A stretch of DNA of 64,000 nucleotides, from NCBI RefSeq assembly GCF_009296025.1, contig NZ_CP045178.1, positions 3,100,001-3,164,000 of the forward strand. Direction: 5' to 3'. The position numbers and the translations under genes were made by a program. Source of the stretch: Streptomyces tsukubensis (GTDB lineage: Bacteria; Actinomycetota; Actinomycetes; Streptomycetales; Streptomycetaceae). The notes below the pieces were generated by a model, which saw nothing but the letters and a program-made list of their open reading frames with translations, had not been told where the DNA came from and did not search any database. Position 1 is the stretch's first letter; each line of letters starts with the position of its first letter. Below, in pieces: positions 35,524 to 43,662 of this stretch.

Positions 35524-36507
35524 ATGCGTCCCCCGTTGCCCCTGCCCCCCGCCGACGAGGCCCACATTCCCGGGATGTTGCTGATACGCACCGGTGACGA
35601 CGACGATGTCTGGGACGATGTCCTGTCGCGGATGGGCGAGCTGCCCGGCATGCGGGGGCCCGGTCAGGCCTCCGTGTCCGATGCCGGATCGGAGACCTCC
35701 CTCCCCCGGCGCCTGATCGTGACGAGTGACCCCGCGTGGCGCGGCGCCAGTGACCGGGATGTCGCCGCGGCCCTGGGACAGCCCGGAGTCTGGGTGCCGG
35801 ATGTGGTGCTGCTCACCGACGACAGGACCGAGGACAATCCGCAGGACCGCCCCCTGTTGGCCTACGACAGCCGCGAAGACTTCGACGCCTTCTGGATCAC
35901 ACCGCGACAAGCGGCCATGACCTATCTGGCACTGCACCACCCGTGCGTCTCCTGGGCCATCATTCGCTTCGTCGATCAGGCCCCCACTGATCTGGCCTAC
36001 GAACTCGAAGAAGAGGACGAGGTGGACGAGGACTGCTTCTACGAGCCCATGGGCGCGAAGATGGAGGCGTTGGACAACCCGCCCCGTTACACCCGCCCGG
36101 CTCGCGCGCTTCCGCTGCTCGACCACAAGTGGGACCTGCTGGTGCGCACCGACTTCACCGACGACGCGGCCTGGGCCGCACTGCTTGAAACGGTGTCCCG
36201 CCCGGCCCACACCGACCCGACCGAGAATTTCCTCGACCAGCTCACCGTTGTGAACGATCCGGCCTTCGCCGGGGCCACACCTGAGCAGGTGCTGGCGCAG
36301 GTCCGCCACACCCCCGACAAGGGCGATCTGGTCGCCGATGTGGTGCTGATCGCCGACAGCGCCGCCCTGAATGAGCCAGGGGGCCCGGTCCTCGCGGTCC
36401 CCCTGGCGGACGACATCGGGCTCACTTTCCGGGTGGCCGCCTCCTCCGTGGGCGTGATGCTGCCCAACCTGGGCCTGTCCAACATGGACATCTCGGACTG
36501 GCGATAG
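35524..36507 (+). CDS. Protein with two DUF6924 domains
   Basis: A 327-residue soluble acidic protein with an internal duplication. The N-terminal copy begins MLLIRTGDDDDVWDDVL and has VPDVVLLTDDRTEDN. The C-terminal copy begins DLLVRTDFTDDAAWAALLE and has VADVVLIADSAALNEPG, ending PNLGLSNMDISDW. This strand-helix pattern matches the DUF6924 family, of unknown function. ATG at 35524 has GAGGTG seven bases upstream; starts at 35485 (TTG) and 35509 (ATG) are possible. Monocistronic. It follows the XRE/DUF397 pair by 86 bp, which may be coincidental. Confidence 0.8.
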   Translation: MRPPLPLPPADEAHIPGMLLIRTGDDDDVWDDVLSRMGELPGMRGPGQASVSDAGSETSLPRRLIVTSDPAWRGASDRDVAAALGQPGVWVPDVVLLTDDRTEDNPQDRPLLAYDSREDFDAFWITPRQAAMTYLALHHPCVSWAIIRFVDQAPTDLAYELEEEDEVDEDCFYEPMGAKMEALDNPPRYTRPARALPLLDHKWDLLVRTDFTDDAAWAALLETVSRPAHTDPTENFLDQLTVVNDPAFAGATPEQVLAQVRHTPDKGDLVADVVLIADSAALNEPGGPVLAVPLADDIGLTFRVAASSVGVMLPNLGLSNMDISDWR

Positions 36508-36607
36508 AGCGGCCCACGGGCCGGGACGTTCTCCTGCTCCCTGATCCCGCTCGATGCTTCCCTGATCCCTGATTCCCTGCTCCCTGATTCCCTGCTCCCC
36601 GAGCGCG

Positions 36608-36865
36608 TCAGCGGGAGCCCGCGCCGACGGCCACCACCACCGGCGCGCCACCGGGCGCGAGTGGAACCCCGGCCGTATCTGCTGCGTCGGCCGAGTCTGC
36701 TGCGTCGTCCGTCGCTGGAGAGGGTGGTGCGGCGGAGGGGCCAGGAAGCCGGTCCCAGGTCACCGGGGCGGCGACGCCGAGCCGCGAGGCGGGCTCCGTG
36801 CGCACGTGAACGCCGTATGGCAGTCGTATTGCGGCCCGCCCCGCACCCTTGAGCCCAGCCGCCAC
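36608..36865 (-). CDS. Doubtful ORF, 85 aa
   Basis: Open reverse-strand frame reading, in its latter half, VTWDRLPGPSAAPPSPATDD and then VPLAPGGAPVVVAVGAGSR. GC at third positions is fairly high, but no domain, ribosome site or relative is recognisable. A GTG start is used here; a later GTG at VRTEPASRLG is equally possible. The Ala/Pro/Asp-rich composition could be chance. Downstream (36535-36600) are short CCTGATTCCCTGCT-type repeats. If not a gene, this 395-bp stretch before tRNA-Cys is noncoding. Confidence 0.25.
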   Translation of the reverse strand: MAAGLKGAGRAAIRLPYGVHVRTEPASRLGVAAPVTWDRLPGPSAAPPSPATDDAADSADAADTAGVPLAPGGAPVVVAVGAGSR

Positions 36866-36902
36866 AGCCGTCTACCGTCGTGGATGTCGGGAAACACCAC
36901 CC

Positions 36903-36974
36903 GGCCGTGTGCCCGAGCGGTTCAGGGGCCGGCCTGCAAAGCCGGTTACGTCGGTTCGAATCCGATCACGGCCT
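36903..36974 (+). tRNA. tRNA-Cys (GCA)
   Basis: Complete cloverleaf of 72 nt: acceptor stem GGCCGTG/CACGGCC, D-arm region GCCCGAGCGGTTCAGGGGC, anticodon stem GCCGG-type with loop CTGCAAA (anticodon GCA), T-arm TCGGTTCGAATCCGA and discriminator T, as is characteristic of tRNA-Cys. CCA is not encoded. A strong hairpin 55 bp downstream ends the transcript. No duplicated 3' end, so no integrated element is evident at this tRNA. Confidence 0.97.
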
Positions 36975-37029
36975 CTCGGGAACGGCAGCGGCACGCACCG
37001 TGCGCAGCCCGCTGTGACCTCGCGTGGGT

Positions 37030-37069
37030 GAGGAAGGGCCGGACGGTGCTCGCCGTCCGGCCCTTCCTC
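37030..37069. terminator. Bidirectional terminator between tRNA-Cys and the molybdenum hydroxylase operon
   Basis: Perfect 17-bp stem (GAGGAAGGGCCGGACGG and complement) around the six-base loop TGCTCG. Confidence 0.92.
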
Positions 37070-37117
37070 GTGTACGCGTCCACGGGGGCGCCCGTCGTCC
37101 GAACGGCCCCGCTCCCC

Positions 37118-39415
37118 CTACGAGTTCGCCACCGCCGCCTGCGGCCGGATCGGGAGACGGTTGACGGGGCGGCCGGTCGCCGCGCGTACCGCCGAGGCGA
37201 CCGCAGCGGGGGACGTCACCACGGGGACCGCGCTGACCGCCTTCGCGCCGAACGGGGCGACCACATCGCGCTCCTCGACCAGTTTGACGATGCGGATGTC
37301 GGGGGCGTCGAGCGCGGTCGGCAGTGCGTAGCCCGTCAGGTCGGGGTGGCGGATCAGGCCACGCGGGGCGCGCAGGTTCTCCGTGAGGGCCGCGCCGACG
37401 CCCTGGGTGACACCGGCCTCGATGCGCGCCTTGAGCTGTGCGGGGTTGAGGACCCTTCCGACGTCCTGGGCCACGGCGAGTTCGACCACCCGTACCGAGC
37501 CGATCTCGATGTCGACGTCCACGACGGCCCGGATCGCGCAGAACGCGAGCCCCACGAAGGCGTCTCCCTGACCGGACTCGTCCAGCGGCTCCGTGGGGTG
37601 CGGCCTGCACTGGGCGGTGGCCCACAGTTCCTTGCCCTCAAGGGCCTCGGAGACCGTGGTGGACAGCACGCCGTCGTAGGAGGTGATCCTGCCGTCGGTG
37701 ATCTGGAGGAGTTCCGTCGACATCCCGAAGGTGTGGGCGAGCGGCTGGAGGAGCTGCGTACGGACCATTTTGGCGGCCCGTTCCACCGCGCCGCCCGAGA
37801 CCCAGGTGTGCCTGCCGTGGCAGGCGGGCCCCGCGGGCGGCTGGTCGGTGTCGACGGGGGCGACCCTGACGTCCTCGACGCCCAGTGTCTCCTGGACGAT
37901 CTGCCTGGCCAGGGTGGAGAAGCCCTGCCCGGTCTCGACCGCGGCGCAGATGACGGTGGCCACGCCGTCGTGGACCTTCACGGTCGCGGTGGACACCTCG
38001 TCCGCGCCCTCGGAGCCGAGCATGTGGACCATGCCGAGGCCGTAGCCGACGCCCCGGCGTACTGCTCCCGGTTCACCCGCCCCCTCGGGGCCTCCTGGCA
38101 GCAGCCACTCGTCCTCCGGGGTGTCCTTGGGCAGCGCGGGCAGCGGGAAGTCCCGTACGGCCTGGAGGAGTTCGGCGACCGGGGCCGGGCACGTCACGGT
38201 CTGCCCGGTGGGCAGGATGTCACCGGTGGCCAGGGCGTTGCGCAGCCTCAGCTCCGCGGGTTCCACGCCGATCCGCTTGGCCAGCTTGTCCATCTGGGCC
38301 TCGTAGGCCGCGCACACCTGCATCGCGCCCTCGCCCCTGACGTGGCCGGAGGGCGGGTTGTTGGTGCGTACCGCCCACCCCTCGATGAAGGCGTTCGGGA
38401 CGACGTAGGGGCCGCAGGCGAAGGAGACGGCAGCCGCCAGGACGTCCGCTGACGCGTCGGCGTAGGCCCCGGCGTCCAGCAGGATCTGTGCCTCCACCTT
38501 GACCAACTTGCCCTCCGCGTCCGCGTGGTGGCGGTAGCGCAGCAGCGTCGGGTGGCGGTGCGGGTGGCCGAGGAAGGACTCCTCGCGGTTGGCGGTGAGT
38601 TTCACGGGGCAGCCGGTGCGCAGGGCGAGCAGCCCGAGCGGCAGTTGGAAACCGGGGTCCTCGCGGTCCCCCGTGGCCCCCGGTACACCGGTGACGACCA
38701 CCTTCACCTGCTCGGCGGGGAGCCCGTAACTCGCCGCCGCCAGGTCCCTGTCGGCGTGCGGATCGGTGGAGGCGGTGTACAGCTCCACGCCTCCCCCGGG
38801 GCGCGGCACGGCGAGCCCCGCCTCCGCGCCGATGGGCGCGGGGTCCTGGCGGCCGATGCGGTAGAGGCCGTCCACGACGACCTCGCCGACCACCTCGGGG
38901 TCGCCCGAGCGCAGCGGGATGTGCCGGATCAGGTTGCCGTCGGGGTGCAACGGCGCCGCTTCGAAGGACTCTTCGGGGTCGGTGACCGGGTCGAGGAGTT
39001 CGTACTCGACGGTGATGGCCGCCACGGCCATCCGCGCGGTGTCGGGGTGGTCGGCCGCGACGGCCGCGATGGGCTCGCCGTGGTGGCGTACGACCTCCGA
39101 GGCGAAGACGGGCCGGTCGGCGGCGCGCCTGCCGTGCGGCGCGGTACCGGGGACGTCCTCGTGGGTGATGACCGCGCGTACGCCCGGCATCCGCAGCGCG
39201 TGCCGCGTGTCGATGGAGACGATCCTCGCGTGGGCGTGCGGGGAGCGCAGGATCGCGGCCCACAGCAGCCCTTCCGCCCACAGGTCGGAGGCGTACGGGA
39301 AGGTGCCCTCGGTCTTGGCGCGCGCCTCGGTGGAGGCGAGGGAGGCGCCGACGCCGAACGACGGTGCCTCCGGTACCGGTGCCTCCTCGGGCCCTGCGAG
39401 CGTGTCCTCACTCAT
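37118..39415 (-). CDS. Molybdenum hydroxylase large subunit (XdhB/CoxL-like), catalytic Glu replaced
   Basis: A 765-residue molybdopterin-binding subunit. The aldehyde-oxidase a/b hammerhead domain is N-terminal (GTFPYASDLWAEGLLWAAIL, SPHAHARIVSIDT). MoCo-binding segments follow: PSGHVRGEGAMQVCAAYEAQ, AVETGQGFSTLARQ and GRHTWVSGGAVERAA. In xanthine dehydrogenases a C-terminal KxVGEPP loop supplies the catalytic glutamate; here the aligned stretch is AKAVSAVPVVTSP, with Ala729 where Glu is expected. So either this is a divergent hydroxylase or the chemistry differs. Third gene of a tightly overlapping operon (FAD subunit, 2Fe-2S subunit, Mo subunit), with a four-base overlap. Substrate unknown; xanthine or another N-heterocycle is only an inference. 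Confidence 0.88.
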   Translation of the reverse strand: MSEDTLAGPEEAPVPEAPSFGVGASLASTEARAKTEGTFPYASDLWAEGLLWAAILRSPHAHARIVSIDTRHALRMPGVRAVITHEDVPGTAPHGRRAADRPVFASEVVRHHGEPIAAVAADHPDTARMAVAAITVEYELLDPVTDPEESFEAAPLHPDGNLIRHIPLRSGDPEVVGEVVVDGLYRIGRQDPAPIGAEAGLAVPRPGGGVELYTASTDPHADRDLAAASYGLPAEQVKVVVTGVPGATGDREDPGFQLPLGLLALRTGCPVKLTANREESFLGHPHRHPTLLRYRHHADAEGKLVKVEAQILLDAGAYADASADVLAAAVSFACGPYVVPNAFIEGWAVRTNNPPSGHVRGEGAMQVCAAYEAQMDKLAKRIGVEPAELRLRNALATGDILPTGQTVTCPAPVAELLQAVRDFPLPALPKDTPEDEWLLPGGPEGAGEPGAVRRGVGYGLGMVHMLGSEGADEVSTATVKVHDGVATVICAAVETGQGFSTLARQIVQETLGVEDVRVAPVDTDQPPAGPACHGRHTWVSGGAVERAAKMVRTQLLQPLAHTFGMSTELLQITDGRITSYDGVLSTTVSEALEGKELWATAQCRPHPTEPLDESGQGDAFVGLAFCAIRAVVDVDIEIGSVRVVELAVAQDVGRVLNPAQLKARIEAGVTQGVGAALTENLRAPRGLIRHPDLTGYALPTALDAPDIRIVKLVEERDVVAPFGAKAVSAVPVVTSPAAVASAVRAATGRPVNRLPIRPQAAVANS

Positions 39416-42360
39416 GCGCGGCCTCCGCCGTCCTCATGCCCGGCCCCTTGCGACGGGTACTGGCCCTGCGGGTCGGGCCCCCGCCCGTACTGGTCCTGCT
39501 CGTACTGGTCCTCCCCGTACGGGCCCTGCTCGTACTGGCCTTGCGGGTACGGGCCTTGCGCGTACTGGTCCTGCGGATACCGCGCGTGGTCCCCGGGCGC
39601 CCGCGGGCCCTGGTGGCCCTGGGCCAGGCCCGGATAGGACCCGGTGTCGTGACCGCCCGAGTCCCGCACGTCCTGCTGCTGCCGTTCCCGCTGCTGCTCC
39701 TGCTGCTGCGCGTACACGGCGTCGGGGTACTGCGGGTACGGGGCGGCCGGGGGGCGTGCGTCCTGGCCGTAAGGGGCGTCCGGGTAGGGGGCGTCCGGCG
39801 GTACGGGCTCGTTCTGCGCGCTCTCGTACGGATACGGGTCCAGCGCGTGCGGGTCCCGCACCTGGCCGTCCTGGGGCGGCCAGTCGTCCCGCGTCCGCTG
39901 GGCGTCGGACGCGCCGGGGCCCGGCCCCTGCGGGGCGTGTGGCTCCTCCATGTCAGGACCGTGCGGGGCGTGCGCCCCCTCCGCCGCCGCGTCCTCGGCG
40001 GCCGCCGCTCCCTCGGCCTTGGCCGCGGCCGTCGCCTCCGCCGTCTCCTGGCGTTCCGCGGCGACTTCGCGTACGGCGTCCAGCACGCCCCGGTAGCCGG
40101 AGCACCGGCACAGGTTGCCGCTCAGCGCCTGGCGGGCCTCCAGGTCGCTCGGGGAGGGGTTGCCCTCCAGCAGGTCGTGGACGGTCATCGCCATGCCCGG
40201 TACGCAGAAGCCGCACTGCACGGCGCCGCACCCGGCGAGCGCGCGCTGGACATCGGAGGGCCTGCCGTCGGCGGCGAGCCCCTCGACGGTGCGGACCTCG
40301 CTGCCCGCTGTGGTCGCGGCGGGCACCAGGCAGGAGGCGACGAGCCGGCCGTCGACCTGTACGGCGCAGGCCCCGCACTCGCCCTGCGAGCAACCGTCCT
40401 TGGCACCGGCCAGGCCGAGCCGCTCCCGGAGGACGTAGAGGAGGGACTCCCCGATCCAGGCGCCTTCCACGGGTCTGTCGACGCCGTTGACGCTCAGCGC
40501 GTAGGAGGCGAGGGGGTGTTCGTCGTGGAGGGGGAGGTCGTCGGAGTCGTCGCTGTCGGCGCCCTCGCCGCTGTCGGCACTCCCGTCGGGGCCTGCGGAA
40601 TCCGGGGAATCCGCGAAATCCTGGGAGGGCGAGGAAGCGGAGGAGGGCGAGGCGTCCGGCGCGGGCGGGTCGGCTCGCGGGCCTTCCGAAGGCTCGGCGT
40701 GGGCGTCCGGTGTGGCCCCGTGGCCGGGGTCCGCTGCCTCCGCACCGGCGGGCGGTACGTCCCCCGGGGCGGCGTTCCCCGGTACGGCGGCTTCCGGGAC
40801 CGCGTCTCTCCGTACGGCCTCGGCGGGGTCCTGGCCGGGCGGGACCGCGACGGCGGCCGGGGCTTCGCTCCCCGCCCCACCGGCACCGGCACTCGCACTC
40901 GCATCGGCGGACGGCTCGGCTTCCGCGGCCCCGGCCGGTTCGGGCTCGGCCGACGCCTCGGCGTCCGCGGGCAGTTCGGCGTCCACGGCCCCGGGCGGGG
41001 ACGGTACGGCATCGGCGGCCGGGTCACCGTGCGCCGCCTCGGGACTGCGTGTGGGCGAGGGGATCGGGGGCCTGGCGACGGAGGACGCGAGTCCCTCCCC
41101 GGCCGGCGCGCCCTCGGCCTGGTGCGCGGCGGGCACCGGGCCCTCCGCCAGGAAGGCATCCGACTGCCGTGCCTGCGGCGGTACTTCGCCACCGAGAGCC
41201 CTGCCGGCCTGTCCGCCGAGCTGCCCGGTGACCGCTCCGCCCTGGTGCCCTGCGGTCCGCCCCGGCCCCTGCCCCCCGACGTGCTCCTCGGCCTGCCCCT
41301 CGACGTGCCTTTCCGTGAGTACGTCGTGGGCGGGAAGCTCATGGACCGGAGTCTGGTGAGCGGGCGCGTCCTGATCCGTCACGAAGTGCGCGGGTGCGGG
41401 CGCGGGCGCGCCGAGGAAGTTGTGCGCGTCAGGGACAGGCGCCGCCCCCGCACCCGTCCCGCCCGGGGCCAACCCGCCCGGGGGCGTGCCCTCTTGGAGC
41501 GGCCCCGTGGTGGGCGTACCGCCGTGGGTGGCTCCACCGGGGCCGGGCTGCCCCACCGGCGCCGTGCCGGTCGCCCAGGGTGCGGGCGCGCCGCCCGGCA
41601 GGGTCGCGGGCGCGGTGCCGCCCCACTGGGCGGCGACAGCGGAAGGGGTGAACTCGCCCGAGTCATCAGGCCCGCCGCCCGTGGCGAGCGGAATCGTCCA
41701 GTGCCCGGTCGCGCCGGACGCGTGCGGGGAGGCTGGCTCGGCGCCCCCCACATCCCGCATGTCCCGCACGTCCTGCGGGCCCTGGGTGCCGTGCGGGTTT
41801 TGAGTGCCGTGCGGGTTTTGAGTGCCCTGCGGGTCCTGGACGGGCGCCCCTTGGCCGCCGGCCTGGCCGGGGTGGGCTGTCGCGGCGCCGTCCTGACCGT
41901 AACCGTGCAGTTCCTCATGGAAGTTCCACTGCGCGGTCGTGCCGGAGTCCACCGGTCGGCCGTACGCGTCGTAGGACCCCGTCGGCTCATGACCCGACCG
42001 CGACTGGTCGTGGGCGGGCGGCTGCTCCGCTCCCTGTGCATCCGTCCGTGCCTGGGCATGCCCCTGCGCGTGTCCCTGAGCCTGCCCCTGCTGTCCCAGG
42101 CCTTCGTAGGCGGGGAAGTGCCACACGCCGGTGGCCGCCGGGTCCGTGGCCCCCGCGGGTGCGAGCGGGATCTGTGGCGGTACGTAGCCGTGGCCGGGGG
42201 CGGCCAGGGGAATGTCGGCCATGCCCTCGGGGAGCTGCACGAAGGCGGTGGCGTCCGATTCGTACTCGCCGCGCGGGATCGGCTCCCACGCGCTCGGCGC
42301 ACCCCCCGCGGGGCGCCCGGAGTTCTCCGGGGCGTGGCCGCCCCGCTGGTCGTCGCTCAT
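39412..42360 (-). CDS. 2Fe-2S subunit of molybdenum hydroxylase with giant disordered tails
   Basis: A 982-residue protein in which only about residues 619-770 form a recognisable fold, the two-cluster ferredoxin module. The plant-type cluster is DGCSQGECGACAV (first Cys657) with VASCLVP, and the second helical cluster is CGAVQCGFCVPGM with LCRCSGYRG. Normal subunits of this kind are 150-200 residues. Before it lie about 610 residues rich in Pro, Gly, Ala, Gln and His (for example TQNPHGTQNPHGTQGP); after it about 210 residues with repeats such as QGPYPQGQYEQGPYG. The ATG (MSDDQRGGHAPENSG) overlaps the FAD subunit stop by four bases, so the length is not an annotation artefact unless a start lies internally. 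Passes electrons between MoCo and FAD. Confidence 0.85.
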   Translation of the reverse strand: MSDDQRGGHAPENSGRPAGGAPSAWEPIPRGEYESDATAFVQLPEGMADIPLAAPGHGYVPPQIPLAPAGATDPAATGVWHFPAYEGLGQQGQAQGHAQGHAQARTDAQGAEQPPAHDQSRSGHEPTGSYDAYGRPVDSGTTAQWNFHEELHGYGQDGAATAHPGQAGGQGAPVQDPQGTQNPHGTQNPHGTQGPQDVRDMRDVGGAEPASPHASGATGHWTIPLATGGGPDDSGEFTPSAVAAQWGGTAPATLPGGAPAPWATGTAPVGQPGPGGATHGGTPTTGPLQEGTPPGGLAPGGTGAGAAPVPDAHNFLGAPAPAPAHFVTDQDAPAHQTPVHELPAHDVLTERHVEGQAEEHVGGQGPGRTAGHQGGAVTGQLGGQAGRALGGEVPPQARQSDAFLAEGPVPAAHQAEGAPAGEGLASSVARPPIPSPTRSPEAAHGDPAADAVPSPPGAVDAELPADAEASAEPEPAGAAEAEPSADASASAGAGGAGSEAPAAVAVPPGQDPAEAVRRDAVPEAAVPGNAAPGDVPPAGAEAADPGHGATPDAHAEPSEGPRADPPAPDASPSSASSPSQDFADSPDSAGPDGSADSGEGADSDDSDDLPLHDEHPLASYALSVNGVDRPVEGAWIGESLLYVLRERLGLAGAKDGCSQGECGACAVQVDGRLVASCLVPAATTAGSEVRTVEGLAADGRPSDVQRALAGCGAVQCGFCVPGMAMTVHDLLEGNPSPSDLEARQALSGNLCRCSGYRGVLDAVREVAAERQETAEATAAAKAEGAAAAEDAAAEGAHAPHGPDMEEPHAPQGPGPGASDAQRTRDDWPPQDGQVRDPHALDPYPYESAQNEPVPPDAPYPDAPYGQDARPPAAPYPQYPDAVYAQQQEQQRERQQQDVRDSGGHDTGSYPGLAQGHQGPRAPGDHARYPQDQYAQGPYPQGQYEQGPYGEDQYEQDQYGRGPDPQGQYPSQGAGHEDGGGRA

Positions 42361-43253
42361 GACAGTGCCCTCCCCAGTGCCCGTCGGGCCAGGGCGGCGA
42401 CGGTGCGCCGCAGATGCAGTACGCCGGGCGGCAACGGAGGGGCCTCCGTGCCGTCCTCGGCAGGCGGCTGGTCGGGCACGCAGGCGGCGGCGACGTAATC
42501 GCCGAACGCGGTGAGCGCCTCGGGAGCGAGGCTGCGCGCGCCGTCCCAGTCGATGAGGGAGCCGACCCACGCCTCGGCGTCCAGCGGCCGGAGCGGCATC
42601 GGCGCGATGGCGCCGATCGCGCACCGCACGCCCCGCCGTGCCGGGTCGAGTACGAGCGCGACAGAGGCGATGGCGCGGCCGGGCCCGGTACGGCCCGTGG
42701 CCTTCAGGAAGACCTGGGGGGCGTGCAGCAGCGGTACGCGTACGTAGCCGATGAGTTCGCCGCCGCGCAGCATCTCCATGCCGGTCAGCAGATGGGAGAC
42801 GGGGACCTCGCGGCGCGCGCCGCCGGGCCCCGCGATGATCACGTTGGCGTCGAGTGCGGCGAGCACGGGCAAGGTGTCGCCCGAGGGTGCGGCCGTCACG
42901 ATGTTGCCGCCGAGGGTGCCCGCGTTGCGGATCTGGGGCGGTCCCGCGGCGCGTGCCGAGGCGGCGAGTGCGGGGATCAGCGCGGCGAAGTCCGGGCGGC
43001 CCATGCGTGCGTGGGTGAGCCCGGCGCCGAGCAGCGCGTGCCCGTCCTGGTACTGCCAGCCCCGGATCTCGTTGACGCGGCCGAGCCCCACGAGGGCCGC
43101 GGGGCGCAGAAGTCCCGCGTTGACGGCGGCCATCAGATCGGTGCCGCCCGCCACGGGGACGGCGGCAGGGGTGGCGGCGAGGGCCGCTACGGCCTCGTCC
43201 AGCGTGCCGGGCAGCGTCACGGACTGCGCCGCCTGCGGTGCGTGCGTGGTCAA
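42357..43253 (-). CDS. FAD-binding subunit of molybdenum hydroxylase (CoxM/XdhC-like)
   Basis: A 298-residue FAD_binding_5 protein. The FAD pyrophosphate loop is PVAGGTDLMAAVNAG near residues 34-48, and the second signature is IRNAGTLGGNIVTAAPSGD around 110. A C-terminal CO-dehydrogenase-flavoprotein domain follows (GRTGPGRAIASVALVLD). TTG at 43251-43253 (LTTHAPQAAQ) follows AAGGGG and is the first gene of the three-gene operon. It takes electrons from the 2Fe-2S centres and passes them to NAD+ or another acceptor. Confidence 0.9.
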   Translation of the reverse strand: MTTHAPQAAQSVTLPGTLDEAVAALAATPAAVPVAGGTDLMAAVNAGLLRPAALVGLGRVNEIRGWQYQDGHALLGAGLTHARMGRPDFAALIPALAASARAAGPPQIRNAGTLGGNIVTAAPSGDTLPVLAALDANVIIAGPGGARREVPVSHLLTGMEMLRGGELIGYVRVPLLHAPQVFLKATGRTGPGRAIASVALVLDPARRGVRCAIGAIAPMPLRPLDAEAWVGSLIDWDGARSLAPEALTAFGDYVAAACVPDQPPAEDGTEAPPLPPGVLHLRRTVAALARRALGRALS

Positions 43254-43479
43254 ACCGGCTGCCCCTTCCCGATGCCCCCGACTGTCCCGCCTGTGCTGCC
43301 GTACGGTACGTCCTCACAGGCCGGACGTGGCAACTCTGGCACATTCTCACGTCGCCTCGACGCGGGGGTCCGCTAGGAACCATTCCTCCCCCTGACCCGC
43401 ACGGTTACCCCTTTGCGCGGATAATCCCCGGAGAACACCCATTCCCACGCTTCGGCGAACTTTGCACGACTTCCCGGGC

Positions 43480-43640
43480 GGTGGCCTCCGGGTGGGTCGT
43501 GGGCGGCTCCCGGGTGGGTCGTGAGCGGCTCCCGGGTGGGTCATCGGTGACCCCGGGGTGGGTCACCGATGACCTCCGGGCGAGTCATGGCCTCCTCCGC
43601 GCGAGTCATGGCGCCCTCCGTACGAGTCACCGGGTCCGGC
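43480..43640 (+). repeat. Degenerate ~21-bp repeat, about 7 units
   Basis: Units such as CGGCTCCCGGGTGGGTCGTGA repeat with rising divergence (CGAGTCATGGCCTCC-type at the right end) in the gap between the FAD-subunit gene and the hexosaminidase gene. The hairpin at 43539-43574 is built from two inverted units. Confidence 0.7.
43539..43574 (-). terminator. Terminator behind the GH20 gene
   Basis: Perfect 15-bp arms (GGTCATCGGTGACCC and complement), loop CGGGGT, 89 bp behind the hexosaminidase stop on the reverse strand. Confidence 0.75.
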
Positions 43641-43662
43641 GGGGATCTCCCCGGAAGGGCTC

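Noticed and set aside
36903..37117. Integration (att) site at tRNA-Cys
   Set aside because: No second copy of the tRNA 3' end, integrase or mobile genes nearby; the flanks are core genes.
39364..42498. Plus-strand ORF of 1,044 codons
   Set aside because: Mirror frame of the 2Fe-2S subunit gene; Arg/Val/Leu-rich composition, no domain, and the opposite strand has clear ferredoxin motifs and overlaps with its neighbours.
42361..43383. Extension of the 2Fe-2S subunit frame upstream of 42360 (1,323 codons in all)
   Set aside because: It passes through the FAD-subunit gene in the wrong phase; the ATG at 42360 overlaps the FAD gene stop as expected for this operon.
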